From: Eximiradius sp.
GTDB lineage: Bacteria > Bacteroidota > Ignavibacteria > Kapaibacteriales > UBA2268
DNA length: 64,000 nucleotides
Direction: 5' to 3'
NCBI GenBank assembly: GCA_937127445.1
Contig: CAKZLY010000013.1
Coordinates: 1-64,000 of the forward strand
Below, piece after piece: positions 46,742-57,686 of the stretch. Both the position numbers and the translations under genes were made by a program. Numbering within the stretch: position 1 is the stretch's first letter; every line of letters begins with the position of its first letter. A model generated the notes under the pieces. The model saw only the letters and a program-made list of their open reading frames with translations. It was not told the DNA's origin and made no database searches.

Positions 46742-49700
46742 TTACTTAACGAATGACATTTTGCCAGTTACTACTTCATTTCCGGAGAAAATTCTGTAGA
46801 TATAAGTTCCAGCTGGTACTGTAGAACCGTTGCTGTTAGTTCCATCCCAGGAAACAGTATTCAATCCACGTTGTAGCTGACCATCGTAGAGAACTTTAAC
46901 TAAATTACCGAACATATCAATAACTTCTATGCGTGCATTTTGAGTAGCAGGCATATTGAAATCGATATTAGTAACGGTCCTGAATGGATTTGGTGAGTTT
47001 TGAGCAACTTTCAGTTCATCAACCATATCAAAAGTAACAGTAAGCACTTCGCTTGTTGGGCAGTACTGAGTACCGTCCAAATCAGTTTGACGCAAGCGGT
47101 ATTGATAAGTTTCATTCAGTTTTACACTTCTATCAGTAAAGTTGTAGTGGCGAATAGTTGAGGAATTGTTAGCACCGTGAACAAAACCAATAGTTTTCCA
47201 TTCGGATTCGTTTTCGCCAGCTTTGCGTCTTTCGATATAGAAACCGTAGTTGTTTATTTCGGATGCAGTTTCCCAGAAAAGATCTATACCAACATTAGAA
47301 CGAATGTCGTAACGGAAATCGAGCAATTCGACAGGAATATCGTCAATACAGATTTGCACTACGTTTTCAGGCTCATAAACTTTAAATCCGAAGAATGGAC
47401 GAAGCATCGGAATGAAAGTACCACGAGAGAATGTTTGAGTAGTACCATCCTGTGGAGGAATACCCCAGTGGTGCAGATGAGCAAATGCTGGGTTTCCATA
47501 AGTTTTCATAAATTCAGTCCATTGGCCAGAACCAGCTAAGTCTTCGTAGCAGAAGTAATTATCGTTGATATATTCGTTGTTAACCCATTTACGGAATTGT
47601 TTATCAATCATCAAGTTACAAGCAAGAGCAGTACCAGCGAGGTTAGTTTGAGGATCAACATATTGAGATGTTGTTCTCATAGCCATACGATAGCCGGTAG
47701 CGCCAAGATGCAATCCTTCCAGACCAAGTTGAGCAATAGAAATCCAGTATGTGCCTTTGTTAAGGATTACTGGTTGGCGTCCATAATCGGTCATTCTATA
47801 GAGAACGTATCTATCAAACTGTGGGAATATCATACCACTGCCAAGTCCACGTTTAGCAACAATATTGGAGTTCGGATAGAGAGAAATCGGTGTATTTACA
47901 TTCGGGTCGCCAGTGTAAACTGAGAAGGCAATGTCATTCATAGCTTGGTTCAAACTTCCGAACAAGGCTTTATATCCATAGAGAGTATCAGCATTGAACA
48001 AAGTAATTTTCATAGCAAATTGCCCTGAACCACTTCCAGAGCCAGCTCCATTACCACCCATTACATATACTGGATTAGTATACGAGCCGAGTCCAGCTCC
48101 GGTACCACCATAAGCTTGACCAAACGAAGAAAGGCCGCTTCCACCAGTGCCAGAAAATTCCGGGAGTTGGTTTTCTTCTCTATTAGGATTGTCATAAGCA
48201 AAGACGTCGCCAAACTTAATTTGGAAATCAGTGTAAGTAGTATCGTTCTTTATGTATGAATCGCCGCCTTCAAATATAGAGATAGCTTGTATGCGATAGG
48301 TACCCTCGCCAGTAACTTTTGCATTCCAGTTAGGCATGGATACTTCAATTGAACGACGAGCATTAAGGTTAGCAAGTTCAATTACACGGCAGTAAACAGG
48401 ATCGCCGAATGAACCAGCTCCACGGAATACTTTAACTTTAATTTTGAAAGAAGAAGCGTTTATATCAGAGTTATTACTAAGATTAACTAATATTGGGATA
48501 TCAGTTGCTTGCGAAGCAGGAGCAAGGGTGTAAGGCCACAAAGGTCTAACCTGAGTAACTTCAAGGTCAGGCTTATTCGATGGCATTACTATGCGAACGT
48601 TATCTACAAGGAAGTCATCGTCGTCATCTTGGATATTTGGTGGTAGTCCTTTCCAGTGATTACGAGCAACAACACGAATACGGAAGCGGAAGTTTTTAGC
48701 ACCATCATTTGGAGCTAAAATAAATGAATCAGGGATTTGAATTTGGAAACGGCGGAAGCCCCAGTCTATACCATCATCAAATTGGTCGAAACGCAATCCG
48801 TTTTCATTCGAGTTAGTGGTTGGGTCACGCCTTAATGGGATATTTGGATTTTTTTCGTCCCAGCCCATAAAGTAACCGCCCATACCGAACAAAGCAAAAG
48901 CCGGAATACCATAATAAGGTGTTGAGTTTGGAACTGGATGCCAACGCCAACGATTATAGTCTTTTACATTTGTAACAAATCTAATACCATCAGGACTTGG
49001 GCGCATAAATTCAATTACAATAGAGTCGCCATCGGGACGAGTAACAGAAGCAGCATTTGTGTATAAAGTTGCCCTATCGAGACCACTGACAAGACGTCCT
49101 TCGACACCTACGATTTGCTGATCCGAAAAACCACGATCCCAGGTAGTGCCAGGTCCGTTGAGAGTTCTTTGAACTGCAAAAGATAGTACAGCACCACGTT
49201 TATTACGTAGGTCAATTGGGAACGATGTTACAATATCGCCACCTGGAGTATTCTGATTTGGGCTCCAATCTGAACCGTCAAGATTCTTTCTGTTTACATG
49301 TAGAACTGGTGAGCGAAGTTGATCGTTAGTGCTGTTGACAGCTGAGAAAACACCACGTGGTGGGAGTGGATAGCGTGAGTTTTGTTCACCATCGGCAACA
49401 ATAGCACCAATATTCACCCATTTGTGAACTGAAGGCATTGCAACTTTGTATATACTGTGATATTCACTGAAATCATCGTTGAATTCTTGTAAACGTTTCA
49501 TTACGATGAAGTCAACATTGGTTGTATCGTCGAAAGGCCAGCTGTCGCCAAGAGGTGGCAATGATGGATCGGGTGAAGTATTAGCATCTGCAATGATAAA
49601 TGCGCGCATTCTACCAATGTGATCTGGAATGTACTCATTTGGTTCAAAAGGTGGGAAGAAAACTTGAACAAATCTATATGGAGGAACACCATTTACACCC

Positions 49701-51511
49701 GTTGGAAGTGGATAGACATGTGTTGCGGTATAGTTATTGCCAGTTTTTGTAACATTGGACAAACGAACCATAGTGTATGGATCGTCGCCACAATCTGGGT
49801 CGGCAGTTTGAGCTGCTAAATTCAAGCATTTTTGAGTAACTCTAATCAAACGGTTATATACAACTCTTGGAATTGGCTGGCGGAATTTAGTAACAGGATT
49901 TTCAGTATAAGTAGCAAGGTTATAGATCATAAAGCGAGCTCTAAAAATAGCATCCTGAGGAGTGAAGTTCACGCCGTAAGGACCTTGAATATCGTTGGAA
50001 ACATTATGAATTAAAGCAACAGGCTGAATAGCACCCAATTTGGGTTCACCGGCAAGCAATTCGTAGCTGGCAGCTTCTTCGGTTGTGATTTGCTTGCTAA
50101 AAGACAAATCAGAAGCAGCTGTATTTTCGTCACGAACACGCCATTGAATATCGACAACTCTTAGTGTATTTTTCCATTGTTTAAAACGAACACCCAAATT
50201 ATTGTGGGGCCATAAATAGCTCATAGATGATTGAGTAACTCTATCGAAATAGTGTGTAGTCTGCTGATATTCAGAAGCTGAGGTAGGGCCCCATGGGAAT
50301 GAACCTGTTCCAGTTTTTGTATCATAAGCTGCATCACGAGCCCAACCGGTAACACCAGCTGTTGCCAATACACCAAAAGCAGTAGCAGCAGGAACTTTCG
50401 ACATAGCACTAATTGGATACATTCCTGTAAAGCTTTCATAATAAATAGTAATTGACGAGTCCAATCTATTTAAAATCACTTGAGCGTTTGCTACAACATA
50501 CCCAACATCACCGGGACGGCGGTTGCTTTGTGCACTATATGTTCCTTGTGGGAATTGATATGTACCAGCTTGAGGCGCAATATTAACAAAATATATAGTT
50601 AATTTACTTCCATCAATTTCTCTCTTATAGTAAACACGTCCGTGGTCATCGGGACGGTTGTCTCTAACACTCCACTGTGAAAGGTGCATTGGTCCCCAGA
50701 ACGGTGCAATATATGCACCACGGTTAGTAGTTGTCGAAAGAGTATTTAGCTGACCACCACCATTTGCACGAATACCTGCAGTAGCCGTAGTAATTTGATT
50801 ATTCAGCACAGATACTCTATATCCGAAATCATCTGGAGTTGGGTCGGTAAGGCCATCGCCCGTTCTTGTACGAACATACCAATCCATACTCATTGGGTCG
50901 TAGGCAGTAGTAGCACCCGGTGGGATTGTCCTTTGCCCAGCTGAGTTATAATAATAGCGACGATTTGTAAGAGCAATTATACCGTTAGTCGAAACATAGA
51001 AAGAATCGTAACGAATGCCGTTAAAATAGAAACCGAAACCAATTGGAATTGGACCGGCAATAGCATTATCTGTCGAGTCCACTACAATTGGGTTGTTGTT
51101 TGCATCACGATGACGGAAGAAGTTTACCTGAGCAGGATTACGGAAAAATCTCAAACCTTCTTCCTTGTTAATTTGCCAATATGTGGAATCCACCAGTCTG
51201 GGTCCTGGAAGGATTCTTCTCCAGGTTGTTGGTTGGAAAGTAGTATCAACGAAATCGTCTTTTGGACCCCATCCAACAGAACGGTCGTCGCTATCGACGA
51301 AGTAATATCCCGTGGATGCTGCACGATTTACTCCCTGCCTATCCGTGTTAGTTTCATTAAACTGGATAGGATATGTGGTAGGAGTATTTGGACCAGCAGG
51401 AATAGTAAGCCCGCTCTTGCGTTGAATTTCATCGCTCTTATCATTGTTTGCAAGTGCATTATTTGCAAGCAAACCAATAAACAGTGCGATAATAAGAATA
51501 AATTTCTTCAT
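46742..51511 (-). CDS. Very large secreted protein with FlgD-like/T9SS C-terminal sorting domain
   Basis: Signal peptide MKKFILIIALFIGLLANNALA; IPVELLDFRYDIRSNVGIDLFWETASEINNYGFYIERR; C-terminal NSPNPFRTVTNIDFNMP...DGTNSNGSTVPAGTYIYRIFSGNEVVTGKMSFVK. Confidence 0.87.
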   Translation of the reverse strand: MKKFILIIALFIGLLANNALANNDKSDEIQRKSGLTIPAGPNTPTTYPIQFNETNTDRQGVNRAASTGYYFVDSDDRSVGWGPKDDFVDTTFQPTTWRRILPGPRLVDSTYWQINKEEGLRFFRNPAQVNFFRHRDANNNPIVVDSTDNAIAGPIPIGFGFYFNGIRYDSFYVSTNGIIALTNRRYYYNSAGQRTIPPGATTAYDPMSMDWYVRTRTGDGLTDPTPDDFGYRVSVLNNQITTATAGIRANGGGQLNTLSTTTNRGAYIAPFWGPMHLSQWSVRDNRPDDHGRVYYKREIDGSKLTIYFVNIAPQAGTYQFPQGTYSAQSNRRPGDVGYVVANAQVILNRLDSSITIYYESFTGMYPISAMSKVPAATAFGVLATAGVTGWARDAAYDTKTGTGSFPWGPTSASEYQQTTHYFDRVTQSSMSYLWPHNNLGVRFKQWKNTLRVVDIQWRVRDENTAASDLSFSKQITTEEAASYELLAGEPKLGAIQPVALIHNVSNDIQGPYGVNFTPQDAIFRARFMIYNLATYTENPVTKFRQPIPRVVYNRLIRVTQKCLNLAAQTADPDCGDDPYTMVRLSNVTKTGNNYTATHVYPLPTGVNGVPPYRFVQVFFPPFEPNEYIPDHIGRMRAFIIADANTSPDPSLPPLGDSWPFDDTTNVDFIVMKRLQEFNDDFSEYHSIYKVAMPSVHKWVNIGAIVADGEQNSRYPLPPRGVFSAVNSTNDQLRSPVLHVNRKNLDGSDWSPNQNTPGGDIVTSFPIDLRNKRGAVLSFAVQRTLNGPGTTWDRGFSDQQIVGVEGRLVSGLDRATLYTNAASVTRPDGDSIVIEFMRPSPDGIRFVTNVKDYNRWRWHPVPNSTPYYGIPAFALFGMGGYFMGWDEKNPNIPLRRDPTTNSNENGLRFDQFDDGIDWGFRRFQIQIPDSFILAPNDGAKNFRFRIRVVARNHWKGLPPNIQDDDDDFLVDNVRIVMPSNKPDLEVTQVRPLWPYTLAPASQATDIPILVNLSNNSDINASSFKIKVKVFRGAGSFGDPVYCRVIELANLNARRSIEVSMPNWNAKVTGEGTYRIQAISIFEGGDSYIKNDTTYTDFQIKFGDVFAYDNPNREENQLPEFSGTGGSGLSSFGQAYGGTGAGLGSYTNPVYVMGGNGAGSGSGSGQFAMKITLFNADTLYGYKALFGSLNQAMNDIAFSVYTGDPNVNTPISLYPNSNIVAKRGLGSGMIFPQFDRYVLYRMTDYGRQPVILNKGTYWISIAQLGLEGLHLGATGYRMAMRTTSQYVDPQTNLAGTALACNLMIDKQFRKWVNNEYINDNYFCYEDLAGSGQWTEFMKTYGNPAFAHLHHWGIPPQDGTTQTFSRGTFIPMLRPFFGFKVYEPENVVQICIDDIPVELLDFRYDIRSNVGIDLFWETASEINNYGFYIERRKAGENESEWKTIGFVHGANNSSTIRHYNFTDRSVKLNETYQYRLRQTDLDGTQYCPTSEVLTVTFDMVDELKVAQNSPNPFRTVTNIDFNMPATQNARIEVIDMFGNLVKVLYDGQLQRGLNTVSWDGTNSNGSTVPAGTYIYRIFSGNEVVTGKMSFVK

Positions 51512-51583
51512 TGTAAACTCCAAATGTGTATTTAAAAACATTCTATTTATTGAATTAATTTCCATAATGTACTCTTATTATTA

Positions 51584-53275
51584 TTAACGTTTAAATCTCC
51601 AACCTTTATCTTCGAATTCGAAAAGCCAACCAGCAATTTTGCCCTCTTCGAATGTTTCGAAATGATTCCAATAATCTAATGTATATGAGTATCTTGAACC
51701 CGTTTCGTCATCTGGTACTTGGCGGGCATGCTCCATAATTTTTTCGCAACGTTCCTGCCAATCGCAGAAGCTCTTCGGACGCAGATCAACCCATCCTTCG
51801 TAGCACCATTGTTCAATGTTTTCTGGAGTCATATCGAGCTGCGCTTCTCCACGGCGAACTGGGATTTTTACATCTTTTCCACGAAGGTATTTCTTACCAT
51901 CAGGCAATAGGACAACTAATCCGATCGAAAGCATTTCTGCTAATAATTTCTCATCGTTTTTCACAAGTTCAAGTGCTTTTTGCGAGAGTTCTTCAGGAGT
52001 GAATTTTGAAATATCTTTCATCGCTCCAACTATTCTTCTCAAAATAAAGCCTTCATAGAGAAGTTTCGATAGTCTTGGAGGACCGAGCAACTCGAAAGCG
52101 ACAGAATCTACGCCATATTCTTTTTCTAACTTCTTGATTTTATCAAGAGCGATATTTCTTAGCATACCTCCACGATATGTTGGACCTAATGTACAAGCAT
52201 CGAGCCCTTGAATTACATCACGCCCCGTATTGCCACCGCGAATTTCAAAAACTAAATATTCAGCAATTTCCTCAGGTGTAACAATTTCCATCTGCCCGAG
52301 TGCGCTTATTGCCTCAAATTCACCTTTGGAGAAAATGCCGTTTTCGCCAGTATCAATAAATACTGATTTATATACATCGCCAGTATCAACCACACCAGTT
52401 GCATCATCGAATACAAATTTCCCTTCGGCAGGGCGAGCATCATCAAAATTCATCTTAACAAGTGGGATAGCACGGCCGCGACGTTTTACCTCTCCATAAG
52501 CAATTTTTTTCCAAGCGATAGCCGCAGTTGGCTTTATTTCTTTAACGATTGGTCCATTCGGAGTGCGAGCAAGCAAGAAAAGCAATAAAGTCTGAGCACC
52601 TGCAACAGCAGTTTTCGAAAGCAGTACACGCGATGGACGCTCTTCGCTATGAGTATATGGGATATTCACACCCATACCGCCTGTTCCGCTTGTGCCAACC
52701 TTGAAATACATAGTAGTTTTGGCATCGAGCAAACCGCGGTAAAGTATTTGAATATGTCTGATAAGTTGCGGAACATAAGCGCTTGCGATAACTCTTTCGA
52801 TAAGAGCTTTGTCTAATTCGCCTTTGTCGATTTTCTTTATTGCATTGATTGCAGTATTGTAAATATCTAAATAAGCAATTGCAGTTGCTGTATTTATGCA
52901 ATCTATTACTAAATCTGGTTTTGTTTCGACTATGAGATTATACAAGAAAGAATGTTTAAGAATTTTATCGTCCAAATCAAAAAATATATCTTTGAGGAAT
53001 TCACCACGCATTGCATCATCAGCAATAACATCACCCCAATTTATATCTTTCCATTCCGAACGAGCAAAGATATTGCCCCATTTTGGGATGAACATATTTG
53101 GATCGGCTGATGGGAATTCACGTTTCAATTGAGCAACAGCATCTTCTGCTTCCCACTGATTTAAAGACAATATAACTAATTGTGCAGGTTCGTGTTCCAT
53201 TAATTTGCGGCATATTGCGGAACCAACAAGCCCCCAACCACCTAATACTAATACTTTTGAGCCTTTTATTTCCAT
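51584..53275 (-). CDS. Large Rossmann-fold NAD(P)-binding (SDR/saccharopine dehydrogenase-like) protein of unknown substrate
   Basis: N-terminal KVLVLGGWGLVGSAICRKLMEHEP glycine-rich motif; the remaining ~500 aa not assignable to a known enzyme by eye. Confidence 0.7.
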   Translation of the reverse strand: MEIKGSKVLVLGGWGLVGSAICRKLMEHEPAQLVILSLNQWEAEDAVAQLKREFPSADPNMFIPKWGNIFARSEWKDINWGDVIADDAMRGEFLKDIFFDLDDKILKHSFLYNLIVETKPDLVIDCINTATAIAYLDIYNTAINAIKKIDKGELDKALIERVIASAYVPQLIRHIQILYRGLLDAKTTMYFKVGTSGTGGMGVNIPYTHSEERPSRVLLSKTAVAGAQTLLLFLLARTPNGPIVKEIKPTAAIAWKKIAYGEVKRRGRAIPLVKMNFDDARPAEGKFVFDDATGVVDTGDVYKSVFIDTGENGIFSKGEFEAISALGQMEIVTPEEIAEYLVFEIRGGNTGRDVIQGLDACTLGPTYRGGMLRNIALDKIKKLEKEYGVDSVAFELLGPPRLSKLLYEGFILRRIVGAMKDISKFTPEELSQKALELVKNDEKLLAEMLSIGLVVLLPDGKKYLRGKDVKIPVRRGEAQLDMTPENIEQWCYEGWVDLRPKSFCDWQERCEKIMEHARQVPDDETGSRYSYTLDYWNHFETFEEGKIAGWLFEFEDKGWRFKR

Positions 53276-53594
53276 AACTCGTCCATTTTTGTTAATAAAT
53301 TATTTGGTTTATTAGTTCTATTCATTGTATTAATTTAACAAAAATAGAAACCTATCCCAAATAAAATTAACAAATTTTTACATTTTTTAAATATTTTTTC
53401 TACTGTTTAGAACTTTTTCCTCAGTTATTAAAGAAATTCATTATTTAATTATCTACAACTATTCTAACAATTTTTGTTCTAATGTAATTAACATTATATT
53501 AATTCAATAATTACAAAATATTTTTTTATTTTTTCCCTAATCTTAACTAAAAATTATCCTTTAATTGTTAATTTTGTTAAAAAAGAATAAAAGT

Positions 53595-54701
53595 ATGATA
53601 TATATTATTGCTGCTGCTGTTGTTGCTTATCTTGCTCGAACATTGTTTATGTTCATTGGAGCAAGTAAAATCAGAAGAAAAAGTGTTGGGCAAATCAGCT
53701 TTACCCCAGCTATAAGTGTGCTTGTCCCAGCTCGTAATGAAGAAGAGACAATCGAACAATGTCTGATTGCACTTGCATCGAGCAATTACCCAAAAGATAA
53801 ATTTGAAATCATCGCCATTGACGACCGCTCAAGCGACGCTACTTTACAGATAATGCAAAAAGTTGCCGCAAAATATGATAACATAAAAGTTTTGAGCATC
53901 AAAGACGAACAACAAAAACAAAATTTACGTGGCAAGGCTGGTGCTTTGCATTTCGGAGCAGAAGTAGCCAAAGGAGAAATATTATTGATGACCGATGCCG
54001 ATTGTATAGTCCATCCCGAATGGATTAGTACTATTACAAAAAATTATGCAAACGAGCATATTGGCTTGGTTGCATCATTCACACTAATCGATGGGAAGCG
54101 ACTATTCGATATTATTCAATCTGTCGAGTGGATTTATATGAATACAATGGCATCGGCTGGTATTGCATTTGATATACCACTTGGATGTTATGGCAACAAC
54201 GTTTCTGTTCGCCGAAAAGTATACGAAGAAATTGGCGGCTACAAAAAAATCCCATTTTCTGTAACCGAAGACCTGTCATTGCTGAAAACAGTTCATAATT
54301 ATGGATACGCCTTGCATTATGTAACCGATTATAGGGGTACAGTTATTACAAAACCTTGCAGAACTTTCGCCGAATACATAAGCCAGCACCGCCGTTGGGC
54401 AATGGGCGGATTAACCCTTGGGTGGAAAGCTGTTGTTTTTGTTCTATCAAGCTTACTTATGTGGGTTGGCATAGTAGCACCATTATTTACAGCGAACTAC
54501 ATATATGCGATATTGCTATTGTTATTGAGATTTGCTGGTGATTTTTCGATAATTTTTCCAAGCGCAGTCAAGCTCAAACAAAATAAATTACTTCTGTATC
54601 TTATCCCATCAATACTATTTTTTTTGATAATTGAGTTAATAATTCCTTTTACACTATTTTCTAAAAAAGTCCGCTGGAAAGGACAAATTTTCAAAGGATA
54701 A
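53595..54701 (+). CDS. Membrane-associated glycosyltransferase family 2
   Basis: ISVLVPARNEEETIEQCLIAL, IIAIDDRSSDATLQIM, LLMTDADCIVHPEWIS, EDLSLLKTV, SQHRRWAMGGL; TM helices at both ends. Confidence 0.92.
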   Translation: MIYIIAAAVVAYLARTLFMFIGASKIRRKSVGQISFTPAISVLVPARNEEETIEQCLIALASSNYPKDKFEIIAIDDRSSDATLQIMQKVAAKYDNIKVLSIKDEQQKQNLRGKAGALHFGAEVAKGEILLMTDADCIVHPEWISTITKNYANEHIGLVASFTLIDGKRLFDIIQSVEWIYMNTMASAGIAFDIPLGCYGNNVSVRRKVYEEIGGYKKIPFSVTEDLSLLKTVHNYGYALHYVTDYRGTVITKPCRTFAEYISQHRRWAMGGLTLGWKAVVFVLSSLLMWVGIVAPLFTANYIYAILLLLLRFAGDFSIIFPSAVKLKQNKLLLYLIPSILFFLIIELIIPFTLFSKKVRWKGQIFKG

Positions 54702-54832
54702 AGTTCGATTATTAGAATCCACCTAAATAATTAATATTTTGTAAGAAAGAAACAAGCTTTATCTAAAATATATAAAAGTTTTTTCGTCATATTTTTTATT
54801 GTTTTTCGAACAATTAACATTTGGAGTATTTA

Positions 54833-56605
54833 ATGCCGCATATTTATATAGATGGGAAACGAATAGAAACGCAAAGCGGTAAAACAATTATCGAAGCAGC
54901 ATACGATAATGGTTTATATGTGCCTCATTTTTGCTGGCATCCGGAACTTTCGGTTGCGGGGAATTGTCGTATGTGTCTTGTGGAGGTTGGCTTGCCCAAA
55001 AGGCTTCCCAATGGGGAATTCGAAACCGACAGCAACGGTAATATAGTTGTTTCTTATATGCCAAAGCTTCAAATTGCTTGTGCTACACAGGTTGCAGATG
55101 GTATGCACGTTCGCATAAACTACGATAAAGTAATCAAAGCACAAGAAGCTGTAATGGAATTTTTTCTAATAAATCATCCGCTCGACTGCCCAATTTGCGA
55201 TGAAGCAGGGCAATGTAAATTGCAAGAATATGCGTTCAATCACTCACGCGGAGAAAGCAGATTTGAGGAAACTAAAAATCACAAAGATAAACGCATTCCT
55301 TGGGGTCCGAATGTGCTTTTTGATGCAGAACGTTGCATCTCTTGTTCCAGATGTATACGTTTCGCTAAAGAAATTGCTCATCAAGATGTGCTTTCGTTTG
55401 TTCAGCGGGGCGATCACGTAACAATCAAAGTACAAGATGGTGCAAAATTCGATAATAATTATTCTATGAATGTTATTGATATTTGTCCGGTTGGAGCGCT
55501 CACAAGCCCTGATTTCCGATTTAAATCGCGTGTGTGGGATATGAGTTTTAATGAATCAATTTGTATGGGATGTTCGCGCGGTTGCAACATTCAAATTGGG
55601 GTACGAAACAACGAAATTTTACGTATAGAACCCAAAACTAATATGTATGCGAATAAATACTGGATGTGTGATTACGGGCGTTTGTCATACTACAAGAAAA
55701 TTAACGGGAATCGCGTAATTAGCCCAACAATAAAGAAAAACGGCGTTCAAACGGAAGTATCCTGGGAAGAAGCAATTTCCTATGCTGCATCAATTTTGCG
55801 TAAATATAAGCCTTCTGAAATAATGTTTGTTGGTTCGGGTCGTTCTTCCACTGAAAACAACTATGCATTAGTCCGGTTTGCAAAAAATGTTGCAAAGTCA
55901 ACGAATATAGATTATTATGAGCGGATAGATCAATCATTTGCAGATAATTTTTTAAGGACAAACGATTTAAATCCTAACTCTGCTGGATGTCGCAGCATTG
56001 GTGTAATGCCTTCATCTGAAAAATATTCCCTGAAAAATTTACCTGAAAATATAAAAAATGGCTCGGTTAAACTTGTTTACATTATGGACGAAGACTTTGA
56101 TTTAGATGATAAATATATTCAAGCATTGCGCAATACAGAAGCAATAATTATCCATTCTACGAACCACTCGAAGCTAACTGAAATTGCGGATGTTGTGTTT
56201 GCATCTTCGTATTTTGCTGAAAGCGAAGGAACATTCATTAATATAGACAAACGCGTTCAATACTTCGAGCCTGCTCTTATTACGACGGAAAATCTTCACC
56301 GTATGGGAATGAAAATGAGTCGATTGGATAAGTTTGGTGCCCACAATGACCGATGGACCCAAAAAGAACTGCGAAACTGTCGTCCTACTTGGAAAGTATT
56401 GAGCTTACTGGCATCACATTTTTCAGTTAATTTCAATTATAACAAAGCTGAAGATGTTTTCAACGATATCGCGCACAATGTCGGTTCGTTCAATGGCATG
56501 AGTTATAGATTACTTAAAAAGCATCAAGGAATAGTACTCGGAAAAGCAAATAATCCCGACCCTGTGATTCATAATTATGAATCACATTATATGAAACCAA
56601 ATTGA
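54833..56605 (+). CDS. nuoG: NADH-quinone oxidoreductase subunit G (short form)
   Basis: CWHPELSVAGNCRMCLVEVG, HPLDCPICDEAGQCKLQEYAF, CISCSRCIRFAKEI, CMGCSRGCNIQIGVR, WMCDYGR. Confidence 0.93.
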   Translation: MPHIYIDGKRIETQSGKTIIEAAYDNGLYVPHFCWHPELSVAGNCRMCLVEVGLPKRLPNGEFETDSNGNIVVSYMPKLQIACATQVADGMHVRINYDKVIKAQEAVMEFFLINHPLDCPICDEAGQCKLQEYAFNHSRGESRFEETKNHKDKRIPWGPNVLFDAERCISCSRCIRFAKEIAHQDVLSFVQRGDHVTIKVQDGAKFDNNYSMNVIDICPVGALTSPDFRFKSRVWDMSFNESICMGCSRGCNIQIGVRNNEILRIEPKTNMYANKYWMCDYGRLSYYKKINGNRVISPTIKKNGVQTEVSWEEAISYAASILRKYKPSEIMFVGSGRSSTENNYALVRFAKNVAKSTNIDYYERIDQSFADNFLRTNDLNPNSAGCRSIGVMPSSEKYSLKNLPENIKNGSVKLVYIMDEDFDLDDKYIQALRNTEAIIIHSTNHSKLTEIADVVFASSYFAESEGTFINIDKRVQYFEPALITTENLHRMGMKMSRLDKFGAHNDRWTQKELRNCRPTWKVLSLLASHFSVNFNYNKAEDVFNDIAHNVGSFNGMSYRLLKKHQGIVLGKANNPDPVIHNYESHYMKPN

Positions 56606-56630
56606 TTTATGAATTAATTTCTGGGAAATT

Positions 56631-57674
56631 ATGGAAAATTTAGGCTGGATTTTGTTAGAGGCTTCGATAAAGGCATTTGTAATATTAAATATAGTTTTGC
56701 TTGGAGCTGCTGCATCAGTTTATTTAGAACGCAAAGTCTCAGCAGCAATACAGGATAGAATTGGTCCGAATCGTGTGGGACCATTCGGTATTTTACAACC
56801 GTTTGCGGATGTATTTAAGTTGTTTTTCAAAGAGGACATTGTTCCACAAGCAGCGGATAAACTTTTTCACGCGCTTGCACCTGTTATTTCGCTTGGGGTT
56901 GCCATAGCAGTTTATGCAGTAATTCCATTTGCCCATTATGTAGAAATTAATGGTGTAAAGTATTATTTAGGAATTGCTCCCGATGTGAATATCGGTTTTC
57001 TGTTCATACTCGCAATGACTTCGGTTGGTGTGTATGGTATTACTCTTGCAGGTTGGTCGAGCAACAACAAATATTCATTAATGGGCGGGTTGCGTTCATC
57101 GGCACAGATGATTTCGTATGAACTTTCTATGGGGCTATCGCTCATTGGAGTGGTTCTCATCAGCAGCTCGTTTTCGTTAAATGATATAGTTTTGCAGCAG
57201 TCCGGCTGGAAATGGAATGTATTTCTGCAACCATTGGGTTTTCTTATTTTCCTTGTTTCAGCATTTGCCGAAACCAATCGTGCGCCATTTGATTTGCCCG
57301 AAGCTGAGCCGGAGCTTGTCGGAGGCTACAACACAGAATATTCAGGAATGAAGTTCGGGATGTTCTTCCTTGCTGAATATGCAAATATGGCAACTTCATC
57401 TGCTTTCATCACTTTGCTATATTTTGGTGGGTGGCAGCTTCCTTTCCCTGCTGAATGGTTGGGATTGCAGGAAGGTTCAATTGGGCTCGCATTGGCACAG
57501 TTTACAACATTTATGATAAAAGTTGGAATTTTTGTATTGTTCTTTATCTGGGTGCGATGGTCAATTCCTCGCTTTCGTTATGACCAACTGATGAATTTAG
57601 GCTGGAAGGTTTTGCTACCGCTATCGATACTAAACGTGATTTTGACTTCGATTGGAGTTCTTATTTTCAAATAA
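56631..57674 (+). CDS. nuoH: NADH-quinone oxidoreductase subunit H
   Basis: YLERKVSAAIQDRIGPNRVGPFGILQPFADVFKLFFKED, ETNRAPFDLPEAEPELVGGYNTEYSGMKF, WVRWSIPRFRYDQLMNLGWKVLLP. Confidence 0.98.
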   Translation: MENLGWILLEASIKAFVILNIVLLGAAASVYLERKVSAAIQDRIGPNRVGPFGILQPFADVFKLFFKEDIVPQAADKLFHALAPVISLGVAIAVYAVIPFAHYVEINGVKYYLGIAPDVNIGFLFILAMTSVGVYGITLAGWSSNNKYSLMGGLRSSAQMISYELSMGLSLIGVVLISSSFSLNDIVLQQSGWKWNVFLQPLGFLIFLVSAFAETNRAPFDLPEAEPELVGGYNTEYSGMKFGMFFLAEYANMATSSAFITLLYFGGWQLPFPAEWLGLQEGSIGLALAQFTTFMIKVGIFVLFFIWVRWSIPRFRYDQLMNLGWKVLLPLSILNVILTSIGVLIFK

Positions 57675-57686
57675 GGAGATAATAAA

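Noticed and set aside
47177-47539. Plus-strand ORFs inside the 1607-aa secreted protein ORF (including 51110..51535)
   Set aside because: Shadow ORFs; the minus-strand frame has a signal peptide and a sorting domain
53276-53594. Long AT-rich divergent spacer as a possible regulatory RNA locus
   Set aside because: No stable inverted repeats or conserved motif visible; ordinary divergent promoter region is sufficient
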